From Thauera chlorobenzoica (GTDB lineage Bacteria > Pseudomonadota > Gammaproteobacteria > Burkholderiales > Rhodocyclaceae), in contig NZ_CP018839.1 of NCBI RefSeq assembly GCF_001922305.1, positions 3,671,507-3,735,506 on the forward strand: a DNA stretch of 64,000 nucleotides, written 5' to 3'. Below, one piece after another: positions 46,945 to 53,156 of this stretch; the first letter of the stretch is position 1; each line of letters starts with the position of its first letter. Position numbers and translations under genes: made by a program. The notes beneath the pieces were generated by a model. It was not told the origin of the DNA, did no database searches, and saw nothing but the letters and a program-made list of their open reading frames with translations.

Positions 46945-47829
46945 TCAGGCGAGCAAATCGCGGAGATGGTTCGGAAGCGCGAACTGAGCGCAGTGCACGG
47001 CGCCATTGTAGTGCTGCAGCAGCGAAATGGCGCGCTCGCCGATCCTTCGATCGATTTCGGCGCCATCGATCGCCGCCGGATCGAGCCCGTCCGCGGCCGT
47101 GGCCATGCCCCACAGGCTGCCGTACAGCGGAATGTGGAGGAAATACGGGCACACACGGGCGAACACCCGCCGCAGGCGCTGGACCAGCGCCTGCACCCGC
47201 TCGGGCTGGAACACCGGGGTGCCGATGTGCAGGCTGAGCGCACCGCCTTCGGTCAGCAAGGCCCGGCAGGCGGCGAAAAAAGCTTCGGAATAGAGGGCTT
47301 CGGCGGGCCCGACCGGGTCGGTCAGGTCGAGCACGATGAGATCGTAACGCTCGCCGGCGGCCGGCGCTTCGTCATGGACATAGCGCATGCCGTCGCCAAT
47401 GCGGATCTCGACGCGGGGGTCATCGAGCGCGCCGCGGTGCACCGCCTGGAAGTAGCGCCGCGCGATATCGACCACTTTGGCGTCGAGCTCGGCGATCACC
47501 ACTTTCTCGACCGAGGGATACTTGAGCAACTCCTCCGCCGAACCGCCGTCGCCACCACCGATGATCAGCGCCCGGCGCAGGCCCGCATGCGCGATGCCCG
47601 CCACGTGAATCAGATTTTCGTGGTAATGGAACTCGTCCCGCTCGGAGGTCATGAAGCAGCCATCGAGGCGGAACAGCCGCCCGAAGCGGGTCGTCTCCCA
47701 CACCTCGTAGTCCTGCCATGCGGAGCGGCCGGCCTCAAGCAGGCGATCGCCGCGGACGAAATAGCCTGCATCCTCGGCCAGGAATTCGGCCAGCAGTCCA
47801 TCGGGAAATCCCGCTCGGGCATCACTCAT
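46945..47829 (-). CDS. speE: Spermidine synthase (aminopropyltransferase)
   Basis: A 294-residue SpeE that transfers the aminopropyl group of decarboxylated SAM to putrescine. Motifs: YHENLIHVAGIAHAGLRRAL, IIGGGDGGSAEELLKY (SAM binding), VVIAELDAKVVDIARRYF, DLIVLDLTDPVGPAEALYSE with the catalytic Asp. Located 3 bp after speD, whose product makes the decarboxylated SAM. The C-terminal YGSLWGMATAADGLDP is typical. Confidence 0.94.
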   Translation of the reverse strand: MSDARAGFPDGLLAEFLAEDAGYFVRGDRLLEAGRSAWQDYEVWETTRFGRLFRLDGCFMTSERDEFHYHENLIHVAGIAHAGLRRALIIGGGDGGSAEELLKYPSVEKVVIAELDAKVVDIARRYFQAVHRGALDDPRVEIRIGDGMRYVHDEAPAAGERYDLIVLDLTDPVGPAEALYSEAFFAACRALLTEGGALSLHIGTPVFQPERVQALVQRLRRVFARVCPYFLHIPLYGSLWGMATAADGLDPAAIDGAEIDRRIGERAISLLQHYNGAVHCAQFALPNHLRDLLA

Positions 47830-47832
47830 GAT

Positions 47833-48246
47833 TCAAACCTCGGCGGGCAGGCGGCCGCGCACCACTTCATGGTTGACGATTTCCGCCGGACGCAGGACAT
47901 CGATGACGCGGCTGAACAGCTGGCGGGCACGGTCGCTGTTGTCGCGGGAGAAGTTGCAGACATAGACATCGAGCGTGACGTCGCCGCTCTCCGGCCAGGT
48001 GTGGATCGCCAGGTGGGATTCGGCGAGCACCACCGTTCCGGTGACTCCGGCCGCCTCGCCGTGCTCATCCACAAACTGGTAGAAATACGCCCCCAGCGGA
48101 CTCAACCCCGCGCTGCGGCACTCCTCGACACACAGGGTTTCAAGCGCGGTGCGCTCGAGCAGCAACCCGCTCGCCGGTTCACAGCGATACAGATCGGCAA
48201 TCAGATGAAGTCCGTTCATTTCCTCGGCATGGCTACATGAAGACAT
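47833..48246 (-). CDS. speD: S-adenosylmethionine decarboxylase proenzyme (SpeD)
   Basis: A prokaryotic class-1B SpeD of 137 residues (128 if the internal ATG at 48219, MNGLHLIADLYRC, is used, which fits the family N-terminus better). Autocleavage occurs before the Ser in VVLAESHLAIHTWPE to generate the pyruvoyl cofactor; catalytic His (SHLAIHTWPE) and Cys (VYVCNFSRDN) are present. It supplies decarboxylated SAM to SpeE in the next gene. Confidence 0.93.
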   Translation of the reverse strand: MSSCSHAEEMNGLHLIADLYRCEPASGLLLERTALETLCVEECRSAGLSPLGAYFYQFVDEHGEAAGVTGTVVLAESHLAIHTWPESGDVTLDVYVCNFSRDNSDRARQLFSRVIDVLRPAEIVNHEVVRGRLPAEV

Positions 48247-48304
48247 AAACGATTATTTTATCATGCTGCGCCAATACAACATTCCTCCAAAGATTTCACC
48301 CTCT

Positions 48305-48320
48305 TGTTTCACGTGGAACA
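48305..48320. promoter_or_regulatory. parS-like centromere site
   Basis: TGTTTCACGTGGAACA: differs by one base from the perfect palindromic parS TGTTTCACGTGAAACA. Located between speD and the TSUP gene. ParB-binding sites cluster near oriC, consistent with rpmH and DnaA boxes at the right edge of the window. Confidence 0.8.
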
Positions 48321-48329
48321 CCCGATCGG

Positions 48330-49100
48330 TCAGCGCAGGAAAGTGTCGTAAGCGAGGCGTGCAATCAGCACCAGTACGACGCCGAGGAACATCTTGCGCA
48401 CGAACCCCGTGCCGTGCCGCAGCGCCATCCGGGAGCCGAGAACCGCCCCGCTCAGGTTGCATACGGCCATCACCGCGGCAAGCGCCCACATCAACTCGAC
48501 ATTGCCGGCAAAGTAGGCAATCGCGGCAACATTGGTTGCGACATTGAGGATTTTGGCCGAGACCGAGGCGCGCAGGAAATCCATCCCGAGCAGGCGGATG
48601 AACAGGAAGATCAGGAAGCTGCCCGTACCCGGACCGAAAAACCCATCGTAAAACCCGATCCCCAGTCCGATCGCGAGCGCCAGCAGCGCCGAGCGCGCCC
48701 CATGCTCCGGCTCGGTCGACACCGCGCCCAGATCCTTGCGGACAAAGGTGTAGAGTGCGACGAGCACCAGGAGCAGCAGGATCAGCGGCCTGAGGACCGC
48801 GGGATCGAGGTAAGCCACCGCCTTCGCTCCGTACCACGAGCCGATCAGCGCCGCGAGCGCGCCCGGTGCCGCCACCCGCCACGGAATGCGGACACGGCGA
48901 CCGTACTGAATCGCGGCACTGCTGGTGCCGACAATACTCGCCAGCTTGTTGGTGCCGAACAGCGTTGCCGGCATTGCCGTCGGGAATGCGGTGAACAGTG
49001 CCGGCAGCTGGATCAGGCCGCCACCGCCGACCACGGCGTCGACGAAGCCGGCAAACAGCGCGGCAAAACCCAGCACGACGAAGAGGTATTCGGTTTCCAT
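48330..49100 (-). CDS. TSUP-family (TauE/SafE) membrane permease
   Basis: A 256-residue transporter with about eight hydrophobic segments. It carries both half-repeat signatures: GFVDAVVGGGGLIQLPALFT near the N-terminus and IGFYDGFFGPGTGSFLIFLF in the second half. Family members export sulfite, sulfoacetate or related small anions; substrate unknown here. It is flanked by two parS sites, one on each side. Confidence 0.88.
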   Translation of the reverse strand: METEYLFVVLGFAALFAGFVDAVVGGGGLIQLPALFTAFPTAMPATLFGTNKLASIVGTSSAAIQYGRRVRIPWRVAAPGALAALIGSWYGAKAVAYLDPAVLRPLILLLLVLVALYTFVRKDLGAVSTEPEHGARSALLALAIGLGIGFYDGFFGPGTGSFLIFLFIRLLGMDFLRASVSAKILNVATNVAAIAYFAGNVELMWALAAVMAVCNLSGAVLGSRMALRHGTGFVRKMFLGVVLVLIARLAYDTFLR

Positions 49101-49198
49101 TTTTCCTGAATCGCGAGTGCGACGGAGCTCATCCTCCGTCCATGATCAAGCCCTGCCTCCGCCCATCACGGCAGCCGGCACGGCCACGAGCGCGCTAT

Positions 49199-49214
49199 TG
49201 TTTCACGTGAAACA
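49199..49214. promoter_or_regulatory. parS centromere site (perfect)
   Basis: TGTTTCACGTGAAACA, the exact 16-bp palindrome bound by chromosomal ParB in most bacteria. It lies about 100 bp upstream of the TSUP gene start and 0.9 kb from the near-perfect site at 48305. Confidence 0.92.
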
Positions 49215-49365
49215 GGAAAATGGCTCGGCATCAAAAAGCACCGGGCAAGGGAGAAAGGCCCGGCCCGCCGGAGCAGTTCAATCGGCCCTCGGCTCCCCTG
49301 CCAAAGAGAAACCCCGCGCTACGGCAGCGGAGCGGAGGGATGCCCGAGGAGCGCCCGGGCGGGCT

Positions 49366-49806
49366 TCATCGGGCCGGGTTCGGACCGCCACCCGGTGAAG
49401 ACCGGCGGCGCTTGCCGAGGCTGGCCGGCCCCGGGCCGAGAGCGGCGAGGACCAGCATCCCCCCCGCCACCCCCATGTTTTTCATGAACAGCAGTTGCTG
49501 GACCATTTGCTGCTCGTCCGGCACCGCCCAGTAACGGTGGAAGATGAAGCTGACAGACAATGTGAATACGGCCAGGCCCAGAGCTGCCCAACGCGCCATA
49601 AACCCGGTCGCGACCGCCAGCCCGGCCAGCAGCTCGCCCAGGCCGACCAGCACCACCAGCGCGGGAGAAGCCGGCAACCCGGCACTCGCCATAAAGCCGG
49701 CGGTGCCGTCGATATTGGCCAGCTTGCCCACGCCGGCAAGCACGAACATCAGGGCGAGCAGGATGCGCCCTGCAACCGTCATCGGGGTGTGGAGCCAGTC
49801 GGGCAT
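49366..49806 (-). CDS. DoxX-family membrane protein
   Basis: A 146-residue protein with four hydrophobic segments: AGRILLALMFVLAGVGKLAN, SPALVVLVGLGELLAGLAVA, WAALGLAVFTLSVSFIFHRY and LLFMKNMGVAGGMLVLAALG, matching DoxX/YphA-like proteins. The pattern R-x-x-L-x-x-x-F-x-x-x-G-x-x-K at the start is characteristic. The ATG at 49806 is preceded by GGAG. Function unclear; related proteins take part in quinone or thiosulfate redox or in membrane stress. It is the last core gene before the integrative element. Confidence 0.8.
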   Translation of the reverse strand: MPDWLHTPMTVAGRILLALMFVLAGVGKLANIDGTAGFMASAGLPASPALVVLVGLGELLAGLAVATGFMARWAALGLAVFTLSVSFIFHRYWAVPDEQQMVQQLLFMKNMGVAGGMLVLAALGPGPASLGKRRRSSPGGGPNPAR

Positions 49807-50228
49807 CGGAGTGCTCCTCAAAAACGGGGGCAGTGCGGGAGCGTCGAATTCCCCGCAGGACATCGTCCCGGCCACAGGAAAAGCGCTCCGCCGAACCAGG
49901 CTACGACCTGCAGAAGAAGATTCGCATTCTCATTCCATGAATGCAAGGTAGCATGTGCCCGCCGAATAGCAAGCCGCCCGGTGCGGCAGATCGCGCCGGA
50001 AAGCAGCTCGCTCGATGCAGAAGCGAGCAAACCTTCTACATCCCTTGCGGCGCAATGGTTTCGTGACCCGCAGATATCGCCGTGGGCACACATATGGGCA
50101 CACATCACGCGGATTTCGGCAGAATCCTCCAGACAACGGGCGGATTCTACCAGCCGGGCTGCACCGCCTCTAAACGACAAACCCGGCACACAGGCCGGGT
50201 CTGGTTGATGGTGCTGGCCCTGCCCTGG
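49807..50228. other. Left boundary region of the integrative element
   Basis: A 422-bp region between the DoxX gene and the small-gene operon. It contains three tandem GAATNN hexamers on the minus strand (about 49920-49937), the candidate core CTTGCGG (50044-50050), integrase arm-like repeats CCGTGGGCACA/TGGGCACACAT (50080-50105) and a terminator at 50181-50200. No gene is convincing. Confidence 0.6.
50181..50200 (-). terminator. Terminator after the five-gene mini-operon
   Basis: Stem ACCCGGC/GCCGGGT (50181-50187 and 50194-50200) with a 6-base loop; on the minus strand it is followed by TTTGTCGTTT. It lies 28 bp beyond the last stop codon of the mini-operon. Confidence 0.75.
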
Positions 50229-50447
50229 TCAGCCGATGCCGTGCTCCTGCACTTCGTCCCGCCAGCTTCTCGCCAGCTCGCGCATATCCGCCGCGACGTG
50301 CAGCCCCGCGCCAGCCAGAGCGTGCAGATGGTGGTGCTCGGCTGTCGCGTCCTCGATGGTCTTGAGGATCGCCGCGAGCTGGTCGAAGCTCTCAGCGCAG
50401 AGGCGAAGGTATCCCACCGCGTCAGCAGCCAGTGTCGGCGTACTCAT
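50229..50447 (-). CDS. Small element protein, last of five overlapping genes
   Basis: A 72-residue predicted helical protein, beginning MSTPTLAADAVGYLRLCAES and containing DATAEHHHLHALAGAGLHVA. A clear AGGAGGTGG lies before the ATG, which is shared with the previous stop (ATGA at 50444-50447). No domain recognised. The His-rich stretch EHHHLHA may bind metal. Followed by a hairpin terminator. Confidence 0.7.
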   Translation of the reverse strand: MSTPTLAADAVGYLRLCAESFDQLAAILKTIEDATAEHHHLHALAGAGLHVAADMRELARSWRDEVQEHGIG

Positions 50448-50773
50448 GCGGCCACCTCCTGCCGCAGCGGGATCAGCATCGACGCCGCATAGCTGCCAGT
50501 TTCGGCCATTGCCGCCACAGTTTCGAGCGAATGCGACAGCGCGGCCAGCAGCGTAAAAACGTCGTCCGCGTTCTGGAAGTGTCCGCCGCGCTCCGGGTTC
50601 TTCGCATCGGCCAGCACGAGACTGGCGAGGCTCGCCGTCACCTCGGACAACCGTAGCGCCTCGCTCGAAGCGGCTGCCGACAACTCGGTCAGTTGACGCC
50701 ATTCGGCAGGCGTCAGGTTGTCGTGCGCCTTGTCCATCAGCAGGGCCATGGATTCGTAGATCGGCTGCCTCAT
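50444..50773 (-). CDS. Small helical element protein
   Basis: A 109-residue, Ala/Leu-rich, predicted all-alpha soluble protein (MRQPIYESMALLMDKAHDNL, TELSAAASSEALRLSEVTAS, FTLLAALSHSLETVAAMAET). Both ends overlap neighbours by ATGA. It shares a general heptad-like Leu/Ala pattern with the flanking small proteins, suggesting they might form a complex. No family recognised. Confidence 0.7.
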   Translation of the reverse strand: MRQPIYESMALLMDKAHDNLTPAEWRQLTELSAAASSEALRLSEVTASLASLVLADAKNPERGGHFQNADDVFTLLAALSHSLETVAAMAETGSYAASMLIPLRQEVAA

Positions 50774-50964
50774 GCCTCGCCCCCTTCGGTGTCAGCCTCC
50801 AGTGCAGATAGCGCGGTCGCGCTCTCAAGCATGACGCTTTCCAGAAGCGCCCGAATCTGGCCGCGCTCGGTCGGCTTGAACTGCGCCAGTGCCAGCGCCC
50901 CGGCGATGCAGGCATCAGCGGTGCGCAGCGCGTCCGTCAGCATGTTCGTGTCGGCCATGGTCAC
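50770..50964 (-). CDS. Small helical element protein
   Basis: A 64-residue protein starting MTMADTNMLTDALRTADACI and ending ATALSALEADTEGGEA. Predicted to be two helices. ATGA overlaps at both ends (50770-50773 and 50961-50964). No recognised family. Confidence 0.65.
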   Translation of the reverse strand: MTMADTNMLTDALRTADACIAGALALAQFKPTERGQIRALLESVMLESATALSALEADTEGGEA

Positions 50965-51056
50965 GCCCTCCCTCCGAAGCTCAAACGGTAGGCGAGCGCA
51001 GGCCCGGCGACAAGGCGCAGGGTGCGATAGAGGTGCAGGCGGGCGATGGCGTTCAT
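50961..51056 (-). CDS. 31-residue basic peptide gene
   Basis: ATG at 51056 overlapping the previous stop (ATGA); encodes MNAIARLHLYRTLRLVAGPA plus LAYRLSFGGRA, then a stop that overlaps the next start. Strongly basic and amphipathic. It was called mainly because both ends sit in the same ATGA chain as its neighbours; coding status would be doubtful in isolation. Confidence 0.5.
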   Translation of the reverse strand: MNAIARLHLYRTLRLVAGPALAYRLSFGGRA

Positions 51057-51244
51057 TGCTGCGCCTCCGCGCCCTTCACGGCCAGGAAGAACGCCTCCAC
51101 CGCCGCGACGTGCGCGGATAGCTCGGCGTCGGTCATGTTGTCGTCGACGTGAATGCTCATCACGCCACGGTCGAGCAGGTCGACGATGGCTGCAGCGGCT
51201 TGAGGGAGGGGGAGGGCGGGCGTGCCTTGGTGGTTGGTGTGCAT
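51053..51244 (-). CDS. Small element protein, first of five overlapping genes
   Basis: A 63-residue protein (MHTNHQGTPALPLPQAAAAI, DRGVMSIHVDDNMTDAELSA). AAGGAGC precedes the ATG at 51244. The frame is open upstream to 51517, but that upstream part resembles the non-coding leader associated with P1-type icd/ash regions, so I prefer the short form. No domain known. Confidence 0.65.
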   Translation of the reverse strand: MHTNHQGTPALPLPQAAAAIVDLLDRGVMSIHVDDNMTDAELSAHVAAVEAFFLAVKGAEAQQ

Positions 51245-51295
51245 GGTGCGTGCTCCTTTGGCGGTCTGAAACTCCCGCTCCCATCCGCGACGATG

Positions 51296-51372
51296 GGGAG
51301 GCGGGAACCGTGCGGGTTCGCGGACCGGCCCAAAGGAAACCGGCAGGGCTTGCGCCCTCCCACACGGCCCCG
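51296..51372 (-). ncRNA. Candidate c4-like structured leader RNA
   Basis: The minus strand carries GGGCGCAAGCCCTGCCGG, then TTTCCTTTGGGCCGG and CGCGAACCCGCACGG, with self-complementary arms (GGGCGCAAGCCC; CCGG...CCGG). It resembles my memory of the leader near icd/ash-type genes in P1- and P4-like elements, where a c4-type antisense RNA is made. This is a resemblance only; I could not fold or search it. Confidence 0.3.
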
Positions 51373-51541
51373 CCATTGAACAGGCGACACCATGCAACCG
51401 ACGTGAAAAAACCGCGACAGTGCGCGGCCTCATCGGCCTTTGGGTTCGAGCCGCGACGCCCGGCACCGTTGTTTGCGGTGCGAGAGCATCATCCCCCAGG
51501 CTAGCGCCGCCGGTCAAGCGGCTTCAGTCGAATTGCACTGC

Positions 51542-51647
51542 CCTTTGTCTTTTTGCGATGTTCCACATGTTCCTCGTGTTCCGGCCAGTGTTTGCAAGGG
51601 ATTCGCCGGAACATCTGCCGGAACGTCTGGTGTTCCATGTGTTCCAC
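51542..51647. repeat. GGAAC-iteron repeat, copy A
   Basis: A 106-bp segment nearly identical (104/106 by eye) to 53011-53116. The minus strand contains GGAACACGA GGAACATGT GGAACATC as 9-bp tandem units, two more GGAACAC units at the other end and two inverted GTTCC motifs between. Located between the zinc-ribbon gene terminator and the mini-operon leader. Resembles iterons of replication origins. Confidence 0.85.
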
Positions 51648-51663
51648 ACACGCGCCAGGAACG

Positions 51664-51687
51664 AAAAACCCGCCTCGGGGGGCGGGT
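51664..51687 (-). terminator. Terminator after the zinc-ribbon protein gene
   Basis: Minus-strand stem ACCCGCC / GGCGGGT with loop CCCCGA, followed by TTTTTCG. It lies 42 bp after the stop at 51730 and ends the long replication-gene operon of the element. Confidence 0.85.
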
Positions 51688-51729
51688 CGCGTTGCGTGCT
51701 GGTGGTCATCGCCGGGCGTCAGTTCAGGA

Positions 51730-52614
51730 TCAGCGTCCGATCCTGTCGAGTCGCCCTTCCACAATCCCGAGCTGCTGCGCCCACGCTTGCATTCCGGCCC
51801 CCTTCATCTGGTCATGCTCGGCCTTCAGCCGCCAGAAGGTGCGCCAGTGCATCCCTTTCGGCTTCCACCCATCCGGGTTCAAGATGCCCGCCTGCCAGCC
51901 CAGGCGGTCCCGGATCGCATCGGCCCGCCTGATCGCGCGGTCGCCTGCCGTCTCGCGCTGCACCTCATACGCCAGCCCCCGGCAGTGCCGACAGGCGAAC
52001 ACTGCGCCGCCGTACAGGATCGCCACGCGCCGCCCGCAGCATGGGCACAGGAACCATGGACGCGAACCCCCGTAGTTGCAGCCCGTCCAGCTCAGGCCGA
52101 CGTGGTAGTCGTGGCCCTCGCGCCCGCCCTGGTGGTCCGCCACGTCGTATTGCAGCCGAACGAATGACGCGCCCACCTCAAGGGTGATGCTCGCCCGCTT
52201 CTCGCCGTTGCGATACCAGCACCAGCCGCCCCGCCACCCAGGCACCAGCACGCCCGCACGGTGCAGGTCGCGGGCGTCCGCCGTCAGCATCGAATCGGGC
52301 AGTCCCACGGCAGCGGCATCGGCCCGCAGTTCTGCCATGTGTTGCTCCACCTCGGCAGCGGGAACGCCCAGCTTTTCCGCCAGGGTATCGAGGCGGTAGA
52401 ACTTGGTCCCGTCGTCGTCGCAGTAGGCTGGATCAGGGATCAGGCCCATGCCTTTTGCCATCGCGGACATTTCGTCCACGAACCAGTCAGGCGCGGTGTG
52501 CATCACCAGCAACCACAGCCGCCGCGTGATCGGGTGATCGTTGCCCAGGCCCGCAGCGGTGTCACAGTACTGCGCCATCAGCGCGGAGAACTCAGGAGTG
52601 AATCGCTTTTGCAT
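51730..52614 (-). CDS. Element protein with C-terminal zinc ribbon
   Basis: A 294-residue protein of unknown function. Residues 1-110 are helical (FTPEFSALMAQYCDTAAGLG, MHTAPDWFVDEMSAMAKGMG, LDTLAEKLGVPAAEVEQHMA). After LTADARDLHRAGVLVPGWRG a second module begins, with SWTGCNYGGSRPWFLCPCCG, a four-Cys zinc ribbon (CPCCG...CRHCR) and GLAYEVQRETAGDRAIRRAD. The second module resembles a conserved hypothetical found in many integrative elements, where it usually stands alone, so this looks like a fusion. It lies 5 bp after the preceding gene. Confidence 0.7.
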   Translation of the reverse strand: MQKRFTPEFSALMAQYCDTAAGLGNDHPITRRLWLLVMHTAPDWFVDEMSAMAKGMGLIPDPAYCDDDGTKFYRLDTLAEKLGVPAAEVEQHMAELRADAAAVGLPDSMLTADARDLHRAGVLVPGWRGGWCWYRNGEKRASITLEVGASFVRLQYDVADHQGGREGHDYHVGLSWTGCNYGGSRPWFLCPCCGRRVAILYGGAVFACRHCRGLAYEVQRETAGDRAIRRADAIRDRLGWQAGILNPDGWKPKGMHWRTFWRLKAEHDQMKGAGMQAWAQQLGIVEGRLDRIGR

Positions 52615-52619
52615 GGTGG

Positions 52620-53156
52620 TCAGTCCTCGTGCGGTCGGTAGCTGGCGCAGCCCTTACCCTGGTCATCGGGCAGCTTGCGCAAGGGGTGGTGCAGGCCGTA
52701 GGCGGGCGGCAGGTCGTCGCGCTCGCCGCCGCAGTAGCCCGGCGACGACAGGCCCGGCCTCTTTCGGTGGCGGCAGGACTTGCAGCCGGTCGCCGCTGTT
52801 TCCGTGCGTACTGGTGTGCGTACTGGCGGCGTGCGTACCTCGGGCAGCGGCTCAGCCGCCACCGCATCCGGTTCAGCGGCCAGCGCCTCGGCATGGGTGC
52901 AGGGCGGTGCGAACCAGCTTTCCAGCGGCTCGCGGTCGGCGAAGCGGAACAGCCAGCGCACCGCCCTGGTTGCGGTGTCGGTCGGTAGCGTTTCGCTGGA
53001 ATCGCCCCCGCCTTTGTCTTTTTGCGATGTTCCGCATGTTCCTCGTGTTCCGGCCAGTGTTTGCAAGGGATTCGCCGGAACATCTGCCGGAACGTCTGGT
53101 GTTCCACGTGTTCCACCGTCGTGTTCCAGCTTGGCGAGAAGATCATCAAGCGCCAT
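52620..53156 (-). CDS. Cys-rich element protein overlapping the helicase gene
   Basis: A 178-residue protein that starts inside the end of the helicase gene (ATG 53156, 11-base overlap). The N-terminal linker (GTRGTPDVPADVPANPLQTL) is encoded by GGAAC-repeat copy B, so that segment may be shaped by DNA function rather than protein function. The C-terminal third has a Cys/His cluster (TGCKSCRHRKRPG, GYCGGE, KGCASYRPHED), a probable zinc-binding module. No family recognised. Confidence 0.65.
   Translation of the reverse strand: MALDDLLAKLEHDGGTRGTPDVPADVPANPLQTLAGTRGTCGTSQKDKGGGDSSETLPTDTATRAVRWLFRFADREPLESWFAPPCTHAEALAAEPDAVAAEPLPEVRTPPVRTPVRTETAATGCKSCRHRKRPGLSSPGYCGGERDDLPPAYGLHHPLRKLPDDQGKGCASYRPHED
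53011..53116. repeat. GGAAC-iteron repeat, copy B
   Basis: Second 106-bp copy, differing from copy A at only two positions seen by eye. It lies within the coding sequence of the Cys-rich protein. Recombination between A and B (1.47 kb apart, direct) would delete the zinc-ribbon gene. Two more divergent relatives lie at about 54943-55035 and 55125-55215, inside the helicase gene's N-terminal linker. Confidence 0.85.

Larger units (their letters stand above)
51245..51729. other. Control region of the mini-operon
   Basis: A 485-bp region between the zinc-ribbon gene and the mini-operon. It holds, from right to left, a terminator (51664-51687), GGAAC-repeat copy A (51542-51647) and a structured GC-rich leader (51296-51372). 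Several minus-strand frames cross it, but none has recognisable protein similarity. Confidence 0.6.

Noticed and set aside
49920..49937. Fur-box-like hexamers (GAATGA, GAATGC, GAATCT on the minus strand)
   Set aside because: Only loosely similar to the GATAAT array and more than 110 bp from the DoxX gene; not enough to call a Fur site.
51053..51517. A longer 154-residue form of the first mini-operon gene
   Set aside because: The extra 91 residues come from the structured leader and have no ribosome-binding site, whereas the ATG at 51244 has AAGGAGC.
53099..53114. parS-like TGTTCCACGTGTTCCA
   Set aside because: Only the central CACGTG agrees; the right arm differs and it belongs to the GGAAC-repeat copy B.
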